A stretch of 64,000 bases of DNA from G963663315 sp963668255. GTDB lineage: Bacteria; Pseudomonadota; Gammaproteobacteria; Arenicellales; Poriferihabitantaceae. Position 1 is the first letter of the stretch; every line of letters begins with the position of its first letter. The notes beneath the pieces were generated by a model, which saw only the letters and a list, made by a program, of their open reading frames with translations, did not search any database and was not told where the DNA came from. The position numbers and the translations under genes were made by a program. Location of the stretch: assembly GCA_965116595.1 (NCBI GenBank), contig OZ220708.1, positions 1,488,001-1,552,000 on the forward strand, written 5' to 3'. Shown here piece after piece: positions 53,269 to 62,911 of the stretch.

Positions 53269-54141
53269 ATGAATCGAAAACTCATCCGGGGCATGGTATG
53301 GGCGCTGACGCTGGTTGCGGCGGTCTCTCTGCGGGCGGCGGCAACCGAATCCGGGCAGCAGGCAGGGCAATTGGCGGAGGACATGACATTCAGGGACTGT
53401 GCCCGGTGTCCTGAGATGGTGGTGGTTCCTGCCGGTTCATTCATCATGGGGTCGGCGGCGTCCGAGCCGGGCCGGTACGTTAACGAAGGCCCAACCCGGG
53501 AAGTGACGATTCCGGATGATTTTGCAGTAAGCGTGTACGAGGTGACGTTCAGGGAGTGGGATGCCTGTGTCGCTTCCGGTGGATGCAATGGCTATCAACC
53601 CAATGATGCCGGTTGGGGGCGTGGTCTTCGCCCTGTGATCAATCTGTCCTGGCAGGATACCCAATCCTGGCTCCATTGGCTGAGTGTCCGGACGGGCCAG
53701 GATTATAGATTATTGAGTGAAGCAGAATGGGAGTATGTAGCGCGCGCGGGTACGACGACGGTTTTCTATACCGGCGACCAACTTACCACGGATCAGGCGA
53801 ATTTTGATGGCAGCCGCACTTTCAATGGTTCTCCCGCAGGCGCTGCCCGCAACAAAACGCTTGAAGTCGGAACCTTCCCCGCGAATCCGTTCGGACTTTA
53901 CGATGTGTACGGTAATGCCTGGGAGTGGGTAGAAGATTGCTGGCATGACCGTTATGCGACTGTGCCGGTTGAGGCTCCGGTAAATCCGGGCGAAGCCTGT
54001 CCTGTCCGGGTTCTGCGCGGTGGCGCCTGGTACAATAATCCGCGGGACCTGCGTTCGGCGCACCGTTTCTGGTTCAGGTATGACCTGCGCTATCCCGGTT
54101 TCGGCTTTCGGGTTGCCCGGACACTGAAATCCGGGGAGTGA
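53269..54141 (+). CDS. SUMF1/formylglycine-generating-enzyme-like secreted protein
   Basis: 290 residues with a signal peptide (MVWALTLVAAVSLRAAATES). The domain shows MVVVPAGSFIMGSAASEPGR, YEVTFREWDACV, LSEAEWEYVARAGTTTVFYT, NPFGLYDVYGNAWEWVEDCW and VLRGGAWYNNPRDLRSAHRF, the SUMF1/EgtB/PvdO fold. Many members bind rather than modify their target. The active-site Cys pair of true FGE is not evident. Confidence 0.85.
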   Translation: MNRKLIRGMVWALTLVAAVSLRAAATESGQQAGQLAEDMTFRDCARCPEMVVVPAGSFIMGSAASEPGRYVNEGPTREVTIPDDFAVSVYEVTFREWDACVASGGCNGYQPNDAGWGRGLRPVINLSWQDTQSWLHWLSVRTGQDYRLLSEAEWEYVARAGTTTVFYTGDQLTTDQANFDGSRTFNGSPAGAARNKTLEVGTFPANPFGLYDVYGNAWEWVEDCWHDRYATVPVEAPVNPGEACPVRVLRGGAWYNNPRDLRSAHRFWFRYDLRYPGFGFRVARTLKSGE

Positions 54142-54212
54142 TCAAGGGATTCGATTTTCCGGGTTGGTTGTGTTCATAGACTTGAAAACAGGATATTGTT
54201 ACCTGCAACACA

Positions 54213-55781
54213 TTATTTTCTTGATTTTCTTTCTATTCTTCTGAGCCACTCCGACTCATCAACCGCGACGAGACTCATCTTCGTCGCAAAAGTCTGTGCA
54301 ATCCGTTGAGCGTATTCGTCCTTGAGTTCGCCTCGCCATGTATATCGCTTGCCTGTGGTGTCTGTGAACTCGAAATTGCCGCCTCGCTTTGTCGCGACTA
54401 TCGGACGCTTATCCTCTGATGGTTTGAATTTCTTGAGTACCCACTCGGATGAGTCGAATCCAATACCCAACCGCTTGAATTCGTCGCCGAATCTGACAAC
54501 AAGTTGTTTCCTTCCTTTTTCTGGCTCGATCAGTGGAAGAAAAAAGAACGAAGTTTCCTCGTCCAATCTGATGCAATCGCATCGCGGCCTCATGCAGATC
54601 AGGTGTATTTCCTCGCCATCCATCATCGTCGTGACTACAGAACCCAGCCACAACGTCGGTGGTGGTGCGTTGAACACCGTCCGAAAGCTCATAATCCAGG
54701 CCAATTGTTCGTCAAGATTGGCAACTTGATTGCCAGAAAAGCCCGAAGAAAGACTCTCGAAGGCATTATCTCCCAAGTCATCAGACGCTTTCAAACCCTT
54801 TCTTGCTAACTTGATCGCCTGTTCCATATCGAGAAGCCGGTCTCCGAAAGTGAAATGTTCGGTCTTCCCGTTCTTTTGCCGTATCCATCTTTCTACTGTA
54901 TCCGCGCCTGCGGGAGATTGTTCTGCAACAGCGTTGTCCATAAGCCCACGAAGCTCCTCGGCAACATGATTCACGAACTGCCTCTCGGCTTCGTCCGGGT
55001 TGGAAATACACGCCCTGTGAGCAAGGAAAGCTGGATCCAGTCCCGCACGAAACTGATCCAAAACCTTGTGAGCTCCCTCCCGAACAGCAGTCAATGAGGT
55101 GAGCGCTATGCCGGGAAGCAACCCTTGTGTCATTTCCGCAAAGTCTCTTACCAATTTTTTTGGCAGTTCATCCTCTGTAATGCTCCGATTTTTCAAATGT
55201 TTCGGCAAATTTACTTCAGATTTTGCATATAGCACGACACGACCATGTCGATATGAAATGATCGTCTTGTTCTCATTTTCCCTTGAGTCAAGTCCGGTTT
55301 CTTTCAGTTTTTCGACAATGGATCTGCAGATGTCTTCCAATTGCGCCTCGCCGGTATAAATAGCTATGAGTCGAAGCGCGTGCCGATCATCCATGTTTTC
55401 AGCTACCAGATTGTGAAATAAATCCAACGTATATTTCGAATCCCCATCCTGCAATAGCCAATCCAGAACCACGATGTCAGCTTGTTTCATGACCTCCATC
55501 GTTGATTCCGAGGGACTGATCACACCACAAATCACACCAAGCGCCGAGAATGAGTCAATGACAGGCCGTGCGTTCAAGGAGTGTACCGACCCACGACCAA
55601 TCTGGTTTTGAGCTTCCTGATTCAGGACTCGAGTGTGCCGGCCCGGTGCTACGATCTCGACTTCTGGCCCATTATCGTCCTCTAAATCAATATAAGACTC
55701 ATCGTCGATGACCACAGCCGTTTGAAGAAAACGCCTCGCAAGCTCGTGGCTGCGACATCCAGGTATTTCTGCTAATTCCAC
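54213..55781 (-). CDS. Response-receiver-domain protein of the Vsr-Dcm-GHKL operon
   Basis: 522 residues. The N-terminal receiver-like fold has an acidic pair in QTAVVIDDESYIDL and the putative phospho-acceptor Asp in DIVVLDWLLQDGDSKYTLDL, as in the Response_reg_2 type. No DNA-binding output domain follows. The middle and C-terminal parts (LARKGLKASDDLGDNAFESL, LLPLIEPEKG-like strands) are unrecognised. It ends the right-hand operon, 10 bases after the GHKL gene, whose C-terminal histidine-kinase-like ATPase is the natural partner. No phospho-acceptor His was confirmed in that partner. Confidence 0.7.
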   Translation of the reverse strand: MELAEIPGCRSHELARRFLQTAVVIDDESYIDLEDDNGPEVEIVAPGRHTRVLNQEAQNQIGRGSVHSLNARPVIDSFSALGVICGVISPSESTMEVMKQADIVVLDWLLQDGDSKYTLDLFHNLVAENMDDRHALRLIAIYTGEAQLEDICRSIVEKLKETGLDSRENENKTIISYRHGRVVLYAKSEVNLPKHLKNRSITEDELPKKLVRDFAEMTQGLLPGIALTSLTAVREGAHKVLDQFRAGLDPAFLAHRACISNPDEAERQFVNHVAEELRGLMDNAVAEQSPAGADTVERWIRQKNGKTEHFTFGDRLLDMEQAIKLARKGLKASDDLGDNAFESLSSGFSGNQVANLDEQLAWIMSFRTVFNAPPPTLWLGSVVTTMMDGEEIHLICMRPRCDCIRLDEETSFFFLPLIEPEKGRKQLVVRFGDEFKRLGIGFDSSEWVLKKFKPSEDKRPIVATKRGGNFEFTDTTGKRYTWRGELKDEYAQRIAQTFATKMSLVAVDESEWLRRIERKSRK

Positions 55782-55791
55782 CCTTTATCTC

Positions 55792-58746
55792 CTATGAATC
55801 ATCTACTGGTACGACACTAAATGTGGCACCGCGATCTCTTTCGACCAGCCGTAGGTCAAAGCCCACCCGGTGCAGGCTTTCGCGTCCGATGTGCAAACCC
55901 ATTCCACGCCCGCCGGGTTTTCTGCTGAAACCGAACTCAAAGATCGCCTCCCGGTCACGGACATTGACTCCTGGCCCCGTATCTGCGACCAGCAACGCGC
56001 CGTCTCGCTCATCCAGTTTGATGATTCGTTCGTGTTGTGGATTTTGTTGTGACAGCCAGAAGATAGCGTTGTCCACCAGATTCACAAAAACAGGATAAAA
56101 GCTCGACGGGAAGCCCACGATCCTGGCTCTGGCGAAGGCGCTCGTTGCGGTCAACGTTACGCTATGACGCGCCAAACGCGCTTGAAACAACTCTTCCAGA
56201 AAGTCTCGAATCTCGGAGCCACGGATTTCCACTGCCTTCCTATACAGGCGGCGTTGCAACGGCGTGAACAGCGTCAGGTAGCCGTCCAGGTGATCGAAGC
56301 TCGTTCGGATGCTGTCATACAACTCCCCCAGTCCCTCATTCACATCAGCCCAGGCTTTCAATTTTCGCAAGCCATTGCGGATAGATCGAATTGTGCCTGA
56401 GAACTCATGATTTATGATCTCAATCGCCATTCCCAACTGTGCTAACTGGGCATCGGCCTCGGCTTCCTCCTCGAGTAGGAGGTTACGCTGCTCAATGGCC
56501 ATCAACTGCTCAGCCGTCGAGCTCTCTCCGGTTACGTCTATCGCTTGAAGCTGTTCCAATACCGAGTGCAACAATGTTCTTTGGTTCTCTGTAATCTTCA
56601 GGATCCGATTTTCCAGTGCATCTCTGGTTTCGACAAACGATTCATCAGGCATTTCGGCAAGGTCAATTCGATGGAGCTCGCTCATCACTGAACGCAGTTC
56701 CAACTCAACCGCCTTAAGCGACTGCCCTGCTACACTCCGTGCCTCCGAAGCAACTTTATCCGCCTCCGTTCTCACTTTCTGACTTGATTTTCCAGTATTC
56801 TTGCGGGCTTCCTGTCCGAGATTTTCCAATGCAGTCTCCGTCCTGACACGACGATCAAGCGACAACTTCGCCTTCCTGGATTCTTCGCCAACGAGTTCTT
56901 CGATCAGGTCGCGCACTGGCCTGAATACATTCTCCTGAAGAGATGCAAATTTTGTGTTGTACACGCCCCAATCGCGGAGTGCCGCTTTGCTCAATCCAAT
57001 TCGCGGACGTGGTACACGATATTGATCTTCCAGTTCCCTGATATCCGCTTGTGCTTGATGTTCGATCTCAAGTACCTTGTGTGCGGCCAGTCTACTGTCC
57101 TTGATTTCACTCGCTAACCGTAATTCTTCTGTGATATTTTCCGTTAATGCCATGGCTTCATATTGAGGAGAATCGCGCTCGAGTTTCTCAAAAAATGTGT
57201 TCAGACTGTCCCCAAATTTCTTCTTTCTCTCTGCAACCTGTTTCTCTCGTTTTTTTCTCGCATCATCCTCTTTTGAGAGTTCGGTCTTTCGCAAATCAAA
57301 TGTTTCAGCATGCACACCATCGGTTCGGAAAAAATCCGCAACTATCTGGAGAAAGAAGTTCTGAAGTATCGACCGGAATTGGCGATAAGCCTTGTTTTCC
57401 TGAAATCCTTCTCGTCCCGCTTTCTCCCGCAGGTCGCGATTCCTGTCTGCATCAATTTCCACCGCTCCGAACATCTTTCGATGAGAAAAATAATAGTAGT
57501 AAGCGCTTTTTGTCCGCCGGAACTCGATATCCAGCCAGTCATAGTCGGTGTTACCATAAGGCAGCACTCGAATGCCGTTGCGGTAAATATACAACCCTCC
57601 CAGTTGTTCGGTCTTGTTTGCCAATATCGCGTGTTCATCATGAGGAATTGTCGAGTGTTTGCTTTCACCCTCGAAAGCGGCGAAGTCAATCGAGAATGGA
57701 CCGCAGTTCGTGTGAGTGCCGTGCCCGCCTCTCCAGGGTATGACGTGATCAGCTACTTCCTCTCCATAGATCGAAATCTTGCCCTGAAACTGACCGAACT
57801 CGTCGAATGTACCGTGAATCCGGTGGTCCGCATTTTGAAACTCGTCTGGTGTGAAGAACTCGGCTTCGGCAATCAAATCGTCGAATACCTCATCCGTCTT
57901 GTAATCACGGAACGCGGTGTGAATGACATTGCCTGAACCTGGCGCCATGGTATTGCTGAATCCGAGCAACGCCTTCTTCAGGGGCGTTGCCTTTTTTAGC
58001 GCGGCTGTCTTGCTTGCTGCCGGGTCACCGTCTATATCGTCTGCCAGTAGTTCAGAGGTCGGTTTGATGATGAAGTGCGTTCCGCAACCGCCGCCGCGGA
58101 GTGACGGTTCCTGCAGGTAGGAATCAATCTTTTGCGGATCGATATTGAAGTGGTCCAGTTCGCTGGAAAGACGCTCTAACAAGCGTTTCTCAATGTTGCG
58201 ACCAACTCTTTGGGCATTCTCATGGAACTCCGTAACCATCCCGGCTATATCCTGGGCTGATGGTAGAGTACCTGGCGGAAATGACCGCAGAGGAATGGCA
58301 ATTTCCCCCAGATTAATCCCGGGCCACTCGAAAATACCCCAGTTCAGGAACGCTGCGGTGAGGTCGGATGACCCATCATCAGTCTTCGGACGTGTAAGTA
58401 CCAAAAGCTGTGACCCGATTGTCGCAATCGCGAGCCGCCCGATACCCTTCTCGCCAAGCATCGGACGGCGTTTCTTGTTCGGGTCTGCCGGCGGATTTTT
58501 CGCGGTGTCGAATTTGCTTTCTGTACCGATTGTCAGCCATCGGGTCACGAAGTCATCCCGGCTCATCCCGATTCCATCGTCCCTCAAGACGAACAGACCA
58601 TCTGAACGGTAATAGTCAATCTCAACGTGGTCGGCGTAAGCATCGTGCGCGTTCTTGAACAACTCGCTGATTGCTGTTGGAATACCGGCAATCTGCTGCC
58701 TCCCAAGCATGTCAAGTGTGCGGGCGCGAGTCCTGAACGTTTCCAT
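55792..58746 (-). CDS. Large protein with two GHKL ATPase domains (MORC/Hsp90-like N-terminus, histidine-kinase-like C-terminus)
   Basis: 984 residues. The N-terminal ATPase has the N box ISELFKNAHDAYADHVEIDY, G1 LRDDGIGMSRDDFV and GEKGIGRLAIATIG. A long coiled-coil middle (about 480-740) follows (KKREKQVAERKKKFGDSLNT). The C-terminal HATPase has NLVDNAIFWLSQQNP, VADTGPGVNVRDREAIFEFG and GGRGMGLHIGRESLHR. Prokaryotic MORC/MutL-like ATPases in Dcm-Vsr operons are known from genomics (Iyer, Abhiman and Aravind). They are thought to remodel or loop DNA during restriction. The start abuts the dcm stop with no gap. Confidence 0.8.
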   Translation of the reverse strand: METFRTRARTLDMLGRQQIAGIPTAISELFKNAHDAYADHVEIDYYRSDGLFVLRDDGIGMSRDDFVTRWLTIGTESKFDTAKNPPADPNKKRRPMLGEKGIGRLAIATIGSQLLVLTRPKTDDGSSDLTAAFLNWGIFEWPGINLGEIAIPLRSFPPGTLPSAQDIAGMVTEFHENAQRVGRNIEKRLLERLSSELDHFNIDPQKIDSYLQEPSLRGGGCGTHFIIKPTSELLADDIDGDPAASKTAALKKATPLKKALLGFSNTMAPGSGNVIHTAFRDYKTDEVFDDLIAEAEFFTPDEFQNADHRIHGTFDEFGQFQGKISIYGEEVADHVIPWRGGHGTHTNCGPFSIDFAAFEGESKHSTIPHDEHAILANKTEQLGGLYIYRNGIRVLPYGNTDYDWLDIEFRRTKSAYYYYFSHRKMFGAVEIDADRNRDLREKAGREGFQENKAYRQFRSILQNFFLQIVADFFRTDGVHAETFDLRKTELSKEDDARKKREKQVAERKKKFGDSLNTFFEKLERDSPQYEAMALTENITEELRLASEIKDSRLAAHKVLEIEHQAQADIRELEDQYRVPRPRIGLSKAALRDWGVYNTKFASLQENVFRPVRDLIEELVGEESRKAKLSLDRRVRTETALENLGQEARKNTGKSSQKVRTEADKVASEARSVAGQSLKAVELELRSVMSELHRIDLAEMPDESFVETRDALENRILKITENQRTLLHSVLEQLQAIDVTGESSTAEQLMAIEQRNLLLEEEAEADAQLAQLGMAIEIINHEFSGTIRSIRNGLRKLKAWADVNEGLGELYDSIRTSFDHLDGYLTLFTPLQRRLYRKAVEIRGSEIRDFLEELFQARLARHSVTLTATSAFARARIVGFPSSFYPVFVNLVDNAIFWLSQQNPQHERIIKLDERDGALLVADTGPGVNVRDREAIFEFGFSRKPGGRGMGLHIGRESLHRVGFDLRLVERDRGATFSVVPVDDS

Positions 58747-59829
58747 TTAGGGTAGTTTCTCCATGTCTTTCAGGTGTTCGATGAATTGTTGGCCGACCAG
58801 TTTCGCCAGGCGAGTCGGAACCGCGTTTCCGATCTGTCTGGCTATTGAGGCCATGCTCCCTTCAAAAACAAAATCCTCCGGGAATGTTTGCAGGCAAGCA
58901 GCCTCTCGAATACTGATTGCCCGGTCCTGCTCCGGGTGGCCAAAACGTCCATTCGAGTAACTCGTGCACCGAGTGGTTAGTCCCGATGCGGGAGTGTCCC
59001 AAGACATCCGGCCATAAACATCGGTATACCCGGAAAAATCCTTATGGCACTCCAGCCTGAGGTGGTCTGGCCAATCCCGGTTACCCCCGCCTTCCGGCGT
59101 TGCCTTGACACGTTCGACGTTCCGCGCAGAGAGATTCGCCGCCCTATGGTTGGGTATCTGGTCGTGTTCCTCCCCCGCTTGTATTGGTGGAAGATGAGAG
59201 ATCCAGTCACGCACAGTACCATATCGTTCGTTCGGCGTTCCCGGCCCATGAGTCTCATCGGGCAGATGGATTGTACCGTGCTGGCTCGCTACTAATACGA
59301 GCCGACGGCGACTTTGTGGTATTCCGTACCTCGCCAGTTTGATGGGGCGATAGTCCACTTCGTATTCTGCCGCTTCCAATCGACCCAGAAAATCACCGAA
59401 AGGTTGACTATCGCTATCCAGTTTCTGCAGCCCCGGAACATTTTCCACGAACACGAGATCTGGTCGGCAACCCTCTACCAGATTTGCAAAGTAGGTAAGT
59501 AACGGCACACGTTCGTCCTGATCCAGGCTCGGCCGCTTGGTATTTTGTCTGGAAAATGGCTGACATGGCGCACACCCACTGAAAAGCACTGGTTTTAATC
59601 GTTCCGATTCTACCCGAAGCCGGACAGCTTCAACGCTTACGTTACGAATATCTGCAAACTCGAAGTGTGTGTCGGGAAAGTTGGCCTGGAAGCTCGCTCT
59701 GGCTTCTGCATCGTGATCCAGCGCGAACGAAATCTCCATACCAGCATCCCGAAATCCGCAGCTAGCGCCACCGCAGCCGGCGAAGAAATCGTATACTTGG
59801 ACAGTCATTGGTTCACCATGGCCGGTCAT
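58747..59829 (-). CDS. dcm: DNA (cytosine-5)-methyltransferase
   Basis: 360 residues. C5 motifs in order: I VYDFFAGCGGASCGFRDAGM, IV FSGCAPCQPFSRQNT with catalytic Cys, VI VFVENVPGLQKL, VIII GIPQSRRRLVLVAS, and IX-X ARQIGNAVPTRLAKLVGQQF. The target-recognition region lies around residues 205-290. The ATG at 59829 overlaps the vsr stop (ATGA); a later ATG at 59808 is also possible. It modifies host DNA, and the coupled Vsr repairs T:G mismatches from deamination. Confidence 0.92.
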   Translation of the reverse strand: MTGHGEPMTVQVYDFFAGCGGASCGFRDAGMEISFALDHDAEARASFQANFPDTHFEFADIRNVSVEAVRLRVESERLKPVLFSGCAPCQPFSRQNTKRPSLDQDERVPLLTYFANLVEGCRPDLVFVENVPGLQKLDSDSQPFGDFLGRLEAAEYEVDYRPIKLARYGIPQSRRRLVLVASQHGTIHLPDETHGPGTPNERYGTVRDWISHLPPIQAGEEHDQIPNHRAANLSARNVERVKATPEGGGNRDWPDHLRLECHKDFSGYTDVYGRMSWDTPASGLTTRCTSYSNGRFGHPEQDRAISIREAACLQTFPEDFVFEGSMASIARQIGNAVPTRLAKLVGQQFIEHLKDMEKLP

Positions 59830-60374
59830 GTTTGTTCACTGAAGCCAAGCTCCACACCACTTGGTATTGAGCGAAGACGCACCGGCGTTTCCATTCCCTG
59901 TGTCGAGGCTTGATGTTCCATCTTTGCATCTGTCAGGATGATCTCCTGCTCTGGGGCAGTTCCATCGCACCTGATCAACGCAGTCAACTTGCATTCCAAT
60001 GCCGCCTTGTCCTTGGTTTCGCACTCCCAGATGACGAAGACACGCCAACCGAGGTTCCTCAATGCCGCTCCCTTACGAATATCACGGTCAACATTGGTCG
60101 CGAACTTCTCTGTCCAAAAGGCGACCCGGGATTTGGGGGTGGAGGCGTATCGGCATCTCTCGTGCCGATGCCAAAAACAACCGTGCACGAACACAGCCAG
60201 ACGAAATTTCGGGAACACCAAATCGGGACGACCGGGCAGGTCGCTGCGATGAAGCCGAAATCGCAATCCCATCCGATGAGCGATGCGGCGGACTGTGAGT
60301 TCAGGTACGGTATCACGACTACGTATTCCCGCCATCAACTCACTTCGTCGTTTGCTGTTCATGATGTCGGTCAT
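59826..60374 (-). CDS. vsr: Very short patch repair endonuclease Vsr
   Basis: About 182 residues from ATG 60374 (MTDIMNSKRRSELMAGIRSR). Vsr signatures are LPGRPDLVFPKFRLAVFVHG with catalytic Asp, and CFWHRHERCRYASTPKSRVA. WRVFVIWECE ends the conserved core. A 40-residue C-terminal tail extends beyond normal Vsr proteins. The ATG overlaps the hsdS stop as ATGA, so a repair nuclease gene is translationally coupled to a type I specificity gene, and its own stop overlaps the dcm start. Confidence 0.9.
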   Translation of the reverse strand: MTDIMNSKRRSELMAGIRSRDTVPELTVRRIAHRMGLRFRLHRSDLPGRPDLVFPKFRLAVFVHGCFWHRHERCRYASTPKSRVAFWTEKFATNVDRDIRKGAALRNLGWRVFVIWECETKDKAALECKLTALIRCDGTAPEQEIILTDAKMEHQASTQGMETPVRLRSIPSGVELGFSEQT

Positions 60375-61456
60375 GCGTTTTCTCCCAATAGAGTAGCCAT
60401 GAACGAGGTACTCAAGACCGGGGCCATCTGAGAGGCAGTTTCGGCGATGGTGGCGGTATCGTACGCCGCTTCGATAATCTCCGCATATTGACACTGTTGT
60501 TCGAAGGGAGGAACGGGAAACTCAAGCTCCCTGAGAACTTTAAGATTTATATTGCGTTGTGCCGATTGCGGTGCCCGTTCTTCAATGTGCTTTCGCATTA
60601 GGTCCAGCGCGGTCTGAATGTACTGGATGGAAGTCCGGTCGTCTGGAGTAAAACCCACGACGCTATCCGGAAAACAACCGTCAAAGGTAAGTATGCCTGT
60701 CATTCCAATGTTGGCGGCAATTGTAACGCACAGGGTGCCTGAGGGCCACAGGCGACTTTGAGCCAACCCGGCTTCTGAGTATGTCTGCGAGTAGTGGTTA
60801 ATCTTCCCATTCGATGTTGCGATATCTCCGGTTTGGATAAACGGGTAACGACCACCATACAAATGTGCAGCATTACGCGGGCGGTGTTTCGAACGACCTC
60901 GATCAAGTCTGCCGAGATTCCCCAACTTGTATTTTCGCCACCCCATCGGATTTTCGACCGGATCGCCAAACAATTTGACGAACAGTGCGGGAATGAATTC
61001 CCGCAACCTCTCATCGACCTGTTTCCGCAGCCGCTCAATCTTCGCCGCCCGGTTCAGAATACTGACGATTTGGCGTTGCTCATCAAGCGAAGGGAGTGGA
61101 ATTTGAAGTGAACTGAGATCTTTCTGTCCAATAGCCGTGAATGTGCTACCTTGTCCTTTTGCAACGAGTTCCAGTTTACGATGTTTAATGTTCCAAAGTA
61201 CGAAATCACGCAACGCAACAGTTTCATCAGGACGAACAGCTGCCAATCCTCGCCCGATGCAGCATCTTTCGTCTGCAATATTTGTAGGGCCGACTGGAGC
61301 ACGAACCGAGATCAGAATATCACCAGCTTCAGCAACTTTTTTCGGTACTGCACACCACTTCCTGACAGTGGGATGAACCTCTCCGAAGTCTGCCTTTCCC
61401 TGAAAGAAGGGTAGCCCCATGCCATTTTCGTTGTAAGTGTCCCCACGCTTCGGCAA
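60371..61456 (-). CDS. hsdS: Type I restriction specificity subunit HsdS, N-terminally truncated
   Basis: About 361 residues without a proper start; the first codon is TTG in PKRGDTYNENGMGLPFFQGK. Such TRD1 sequences normally follow a segment of about 40-50 residues ending in SGGTPKRG, which is missing. The rest is normal: AGDILISVRAPVGPTNIADE, conserved helix LPSLDEQRQIVSILNRAAKI, and TRD2 with PVENPMGWRKYKLGNLGRLD, ending PPFEQQCQYAEIIEAA. It confers DNA target recognition. The 5' end lies inside the hsdM frame, so the junction looks like a deletion. Confidence 0.8.
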   Translation of the reverse strand: MPKRGDTYNENGMGLPFFQGKADFGEVHPTVRKWCAVPKKVAEAGDILISVRAPVGPTNIADERCCIGRGLAAVRPDETVALRDFVLWNIKHRKLELVAKGQGSTFTAIGQKDLSSLQIPLPSLDEQRQIVSILNRAAKIERLRKQVDERLREFIPALFVKLFGDPVENPMGWRKYKLGNLGRLDRGRSKHRPRNAAHLYGGRYPFIQTGDIATSNGKINHYSQTYSEAGLAQSRLWPSGTLCVTIAANIGMTGILTFDGCFPDSVVGFTPDDRTSIQYIQTALDLMRKHIEERAPQSAQRNINLKVLRELEFPVPPFEQQCQYAEIIEAAYDTATIAETASQMAPVLSTSFMATLLGENA

Positions 61457-62897
61457 ACCACCATTTCTCCGTCCAGTCCGCTTTCAGGTCCCGGTTGCGC
61501 CAAGCGACCCATCGCGCCTCCCGGTCCCGGAACGCCTCAATCAGGCTGGGCAGATCATCCTGTTCAATCGGCTGGTCGTGCTTGGCATCCAGCTTGAAGC
61601 CGTCCTGCTCGGCATGGAGGAACATCACCCGTTCCGTTGTCCCACCCTTGCGGAAGACCAATACGGAAGTCTTGACTCCGGCATAGGGATTGAATACGCC
61701 ACCTGGTAGGGACAGTACGGCCTCTATTGTATTGTTCTCGACCAGTTTGCGCCGTAGTTCCTTATGTGCGCCAGTAGCCCCGAACAATACCCCCTCCGGC
61801 ACGACCACACCGCAACGCCCGCCTTCCCGCAGGTGGTTGACCATGTATTGCAGGAACAGAAGCTCGGTTTGTGCCGTGCGTCCGACCTTCACATCCTCGA
61901 CAATACGATCCTTGTCCAGTCGCCCGGAAAAGGGTGGATTGGCGAGGATGACATCGAATCCTTGTATCGGCAGGCCAAGTTCCGCCTTCGTGGCCCGATC
62001 CAGAGAACGGGTCAGCGCATCGCGGCGCAGGATGCGTACCCGATCCAGTCCGCGCAGAGTCAGGTTCATGGTGGCGAGGCGGACCATCTGCGGGTCCACA
62101 TCGTTGCCGAAGAATGTTGCTTCCTGTAATTGGCGTACCGCGTCCCGGTTCAGCAGGTCGCCAAGACCGCGATCAATGGTCTTGCCCTCGGCCTCAACTT
62201 CCTCCATTCCGGCAGATGAAGAATTTGCCAGCCGGATGTGATCATAAGCACCGACCAGAAAGCCCGCCGTACCCGCCGCCGGGTCGTAGATCGTCTCACC
62301 GATTCGAGGGTCAACCAGCCGAACCAGGGCACGGATAATGTGGCGTGGCGTGCGGAATTGACCCAATTCCCCTGCCTGGCGGATCTGCCGGAGTACATGC
62401 TCGAACAGGTCGCCCTTGGTATCTGCGTCCACTTGGTGCAGATGCAGGTCGTTCAACTGGCTGACAATCTGGGTAAGTACGGTCGGCTCGTCAATCACCA
62501 GTCGGGCACCATCCATGAAGTCTGTAATGCCGTCTGCCGCCAATTCAGCATGGAAGGGGAAGACCTCCTCACGTACCCAGTTGACCAGTCGCTCGCCGCT
62601 CAATGCGTTGGCCCAGCTGGACCAGCGCAGGCGTTCACGGGGTACGGCTGTTGAATCGGGCTTGTGGGCGTTGCGCGAGTCACGCAGTTTCCATTCACCC
62701 TCGAAGGTGCTGGCGTAGTCCGCTGCTCCCGGTCGTTGTGCCGCACGCACTCGCGCCGCATCCGCCGCCTCGTACATATAGAAGTAGATCAGGAAACTGA
62801 GTTGCTCGGCGTTCTGTGCCGGATTCGGGTAGCCGCCCCCAAACAGGTAATTGCGGATATGGTCGATACCGCGCCGAAGTTCCGGTGTCATGGGCAT
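61329..62897 (-). CDS. hsdM: Type I restriction modification methylase HsdM, C-terminus altered
   Basis: 522 codons. The N-terminal helical domain (RRGIDHIRNYLFGGGYPNPA) precedes SAM motif I IYDPAAGTAGFLVGAYDHIR and catalytic motif IV FDVILANPPFSGRL, as in N6-adenine HsdM. After RNRDLKADWTEKWWFA the expected tail of about 60 residues (FNLS-type helix region) is absent. Instead the frame runs through the hsdS sequence and ends in unrelated residues. The start lies 14 bases after the hsdR stop. Confidence 0.85.
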   Translation of the reverse strand: MPMTPELRRGIDHIRNYLFGGGYPNPAQNAEQLSFLIYFYMYEAADAARVRAAQRPGAADYASTFEGEWKLRDSRNAHKPDSTAVPRERLRWSSWANALSGERLVNWVREEVFPFHAELAADGITDFMDGARLVIDEPTVLTQIVSQLNDLHLHQVDADTKGDLFEHVLRQIRQAGELGQFRTPRHIIRALVRLVDPRIGETIYDPAAGTAGFLVGAYDHIRLANSSSAGMEEVEAEGKTIDRGLGDLLNRDAVRQLQEATFFGNDVDPQMVRLATMNLTLRGLDRVRILRRDALTRSLDRATKAELGLPIQGFDVILANPPFSGRLDKDRIVEDVKVGRTAQTELLFLQYMVNHLREGGRCGVVVPEGVLFGATGAHKELRRKLVENNTIEAVLSLPGGVFNPYAGVKTSVLVFRKGGTTERVMFLHAEQDGFKLDAKHDQPIEQDDLPSLIEAFRDREARWVAWRNRDLKADWTEKWWFAEAWGHLQRKWHGATLLSGKGRLRRGSSHCQEVVCSTEKSC

Positions 62898-62911
62898 GCC
62901 ATCAACGCGCC

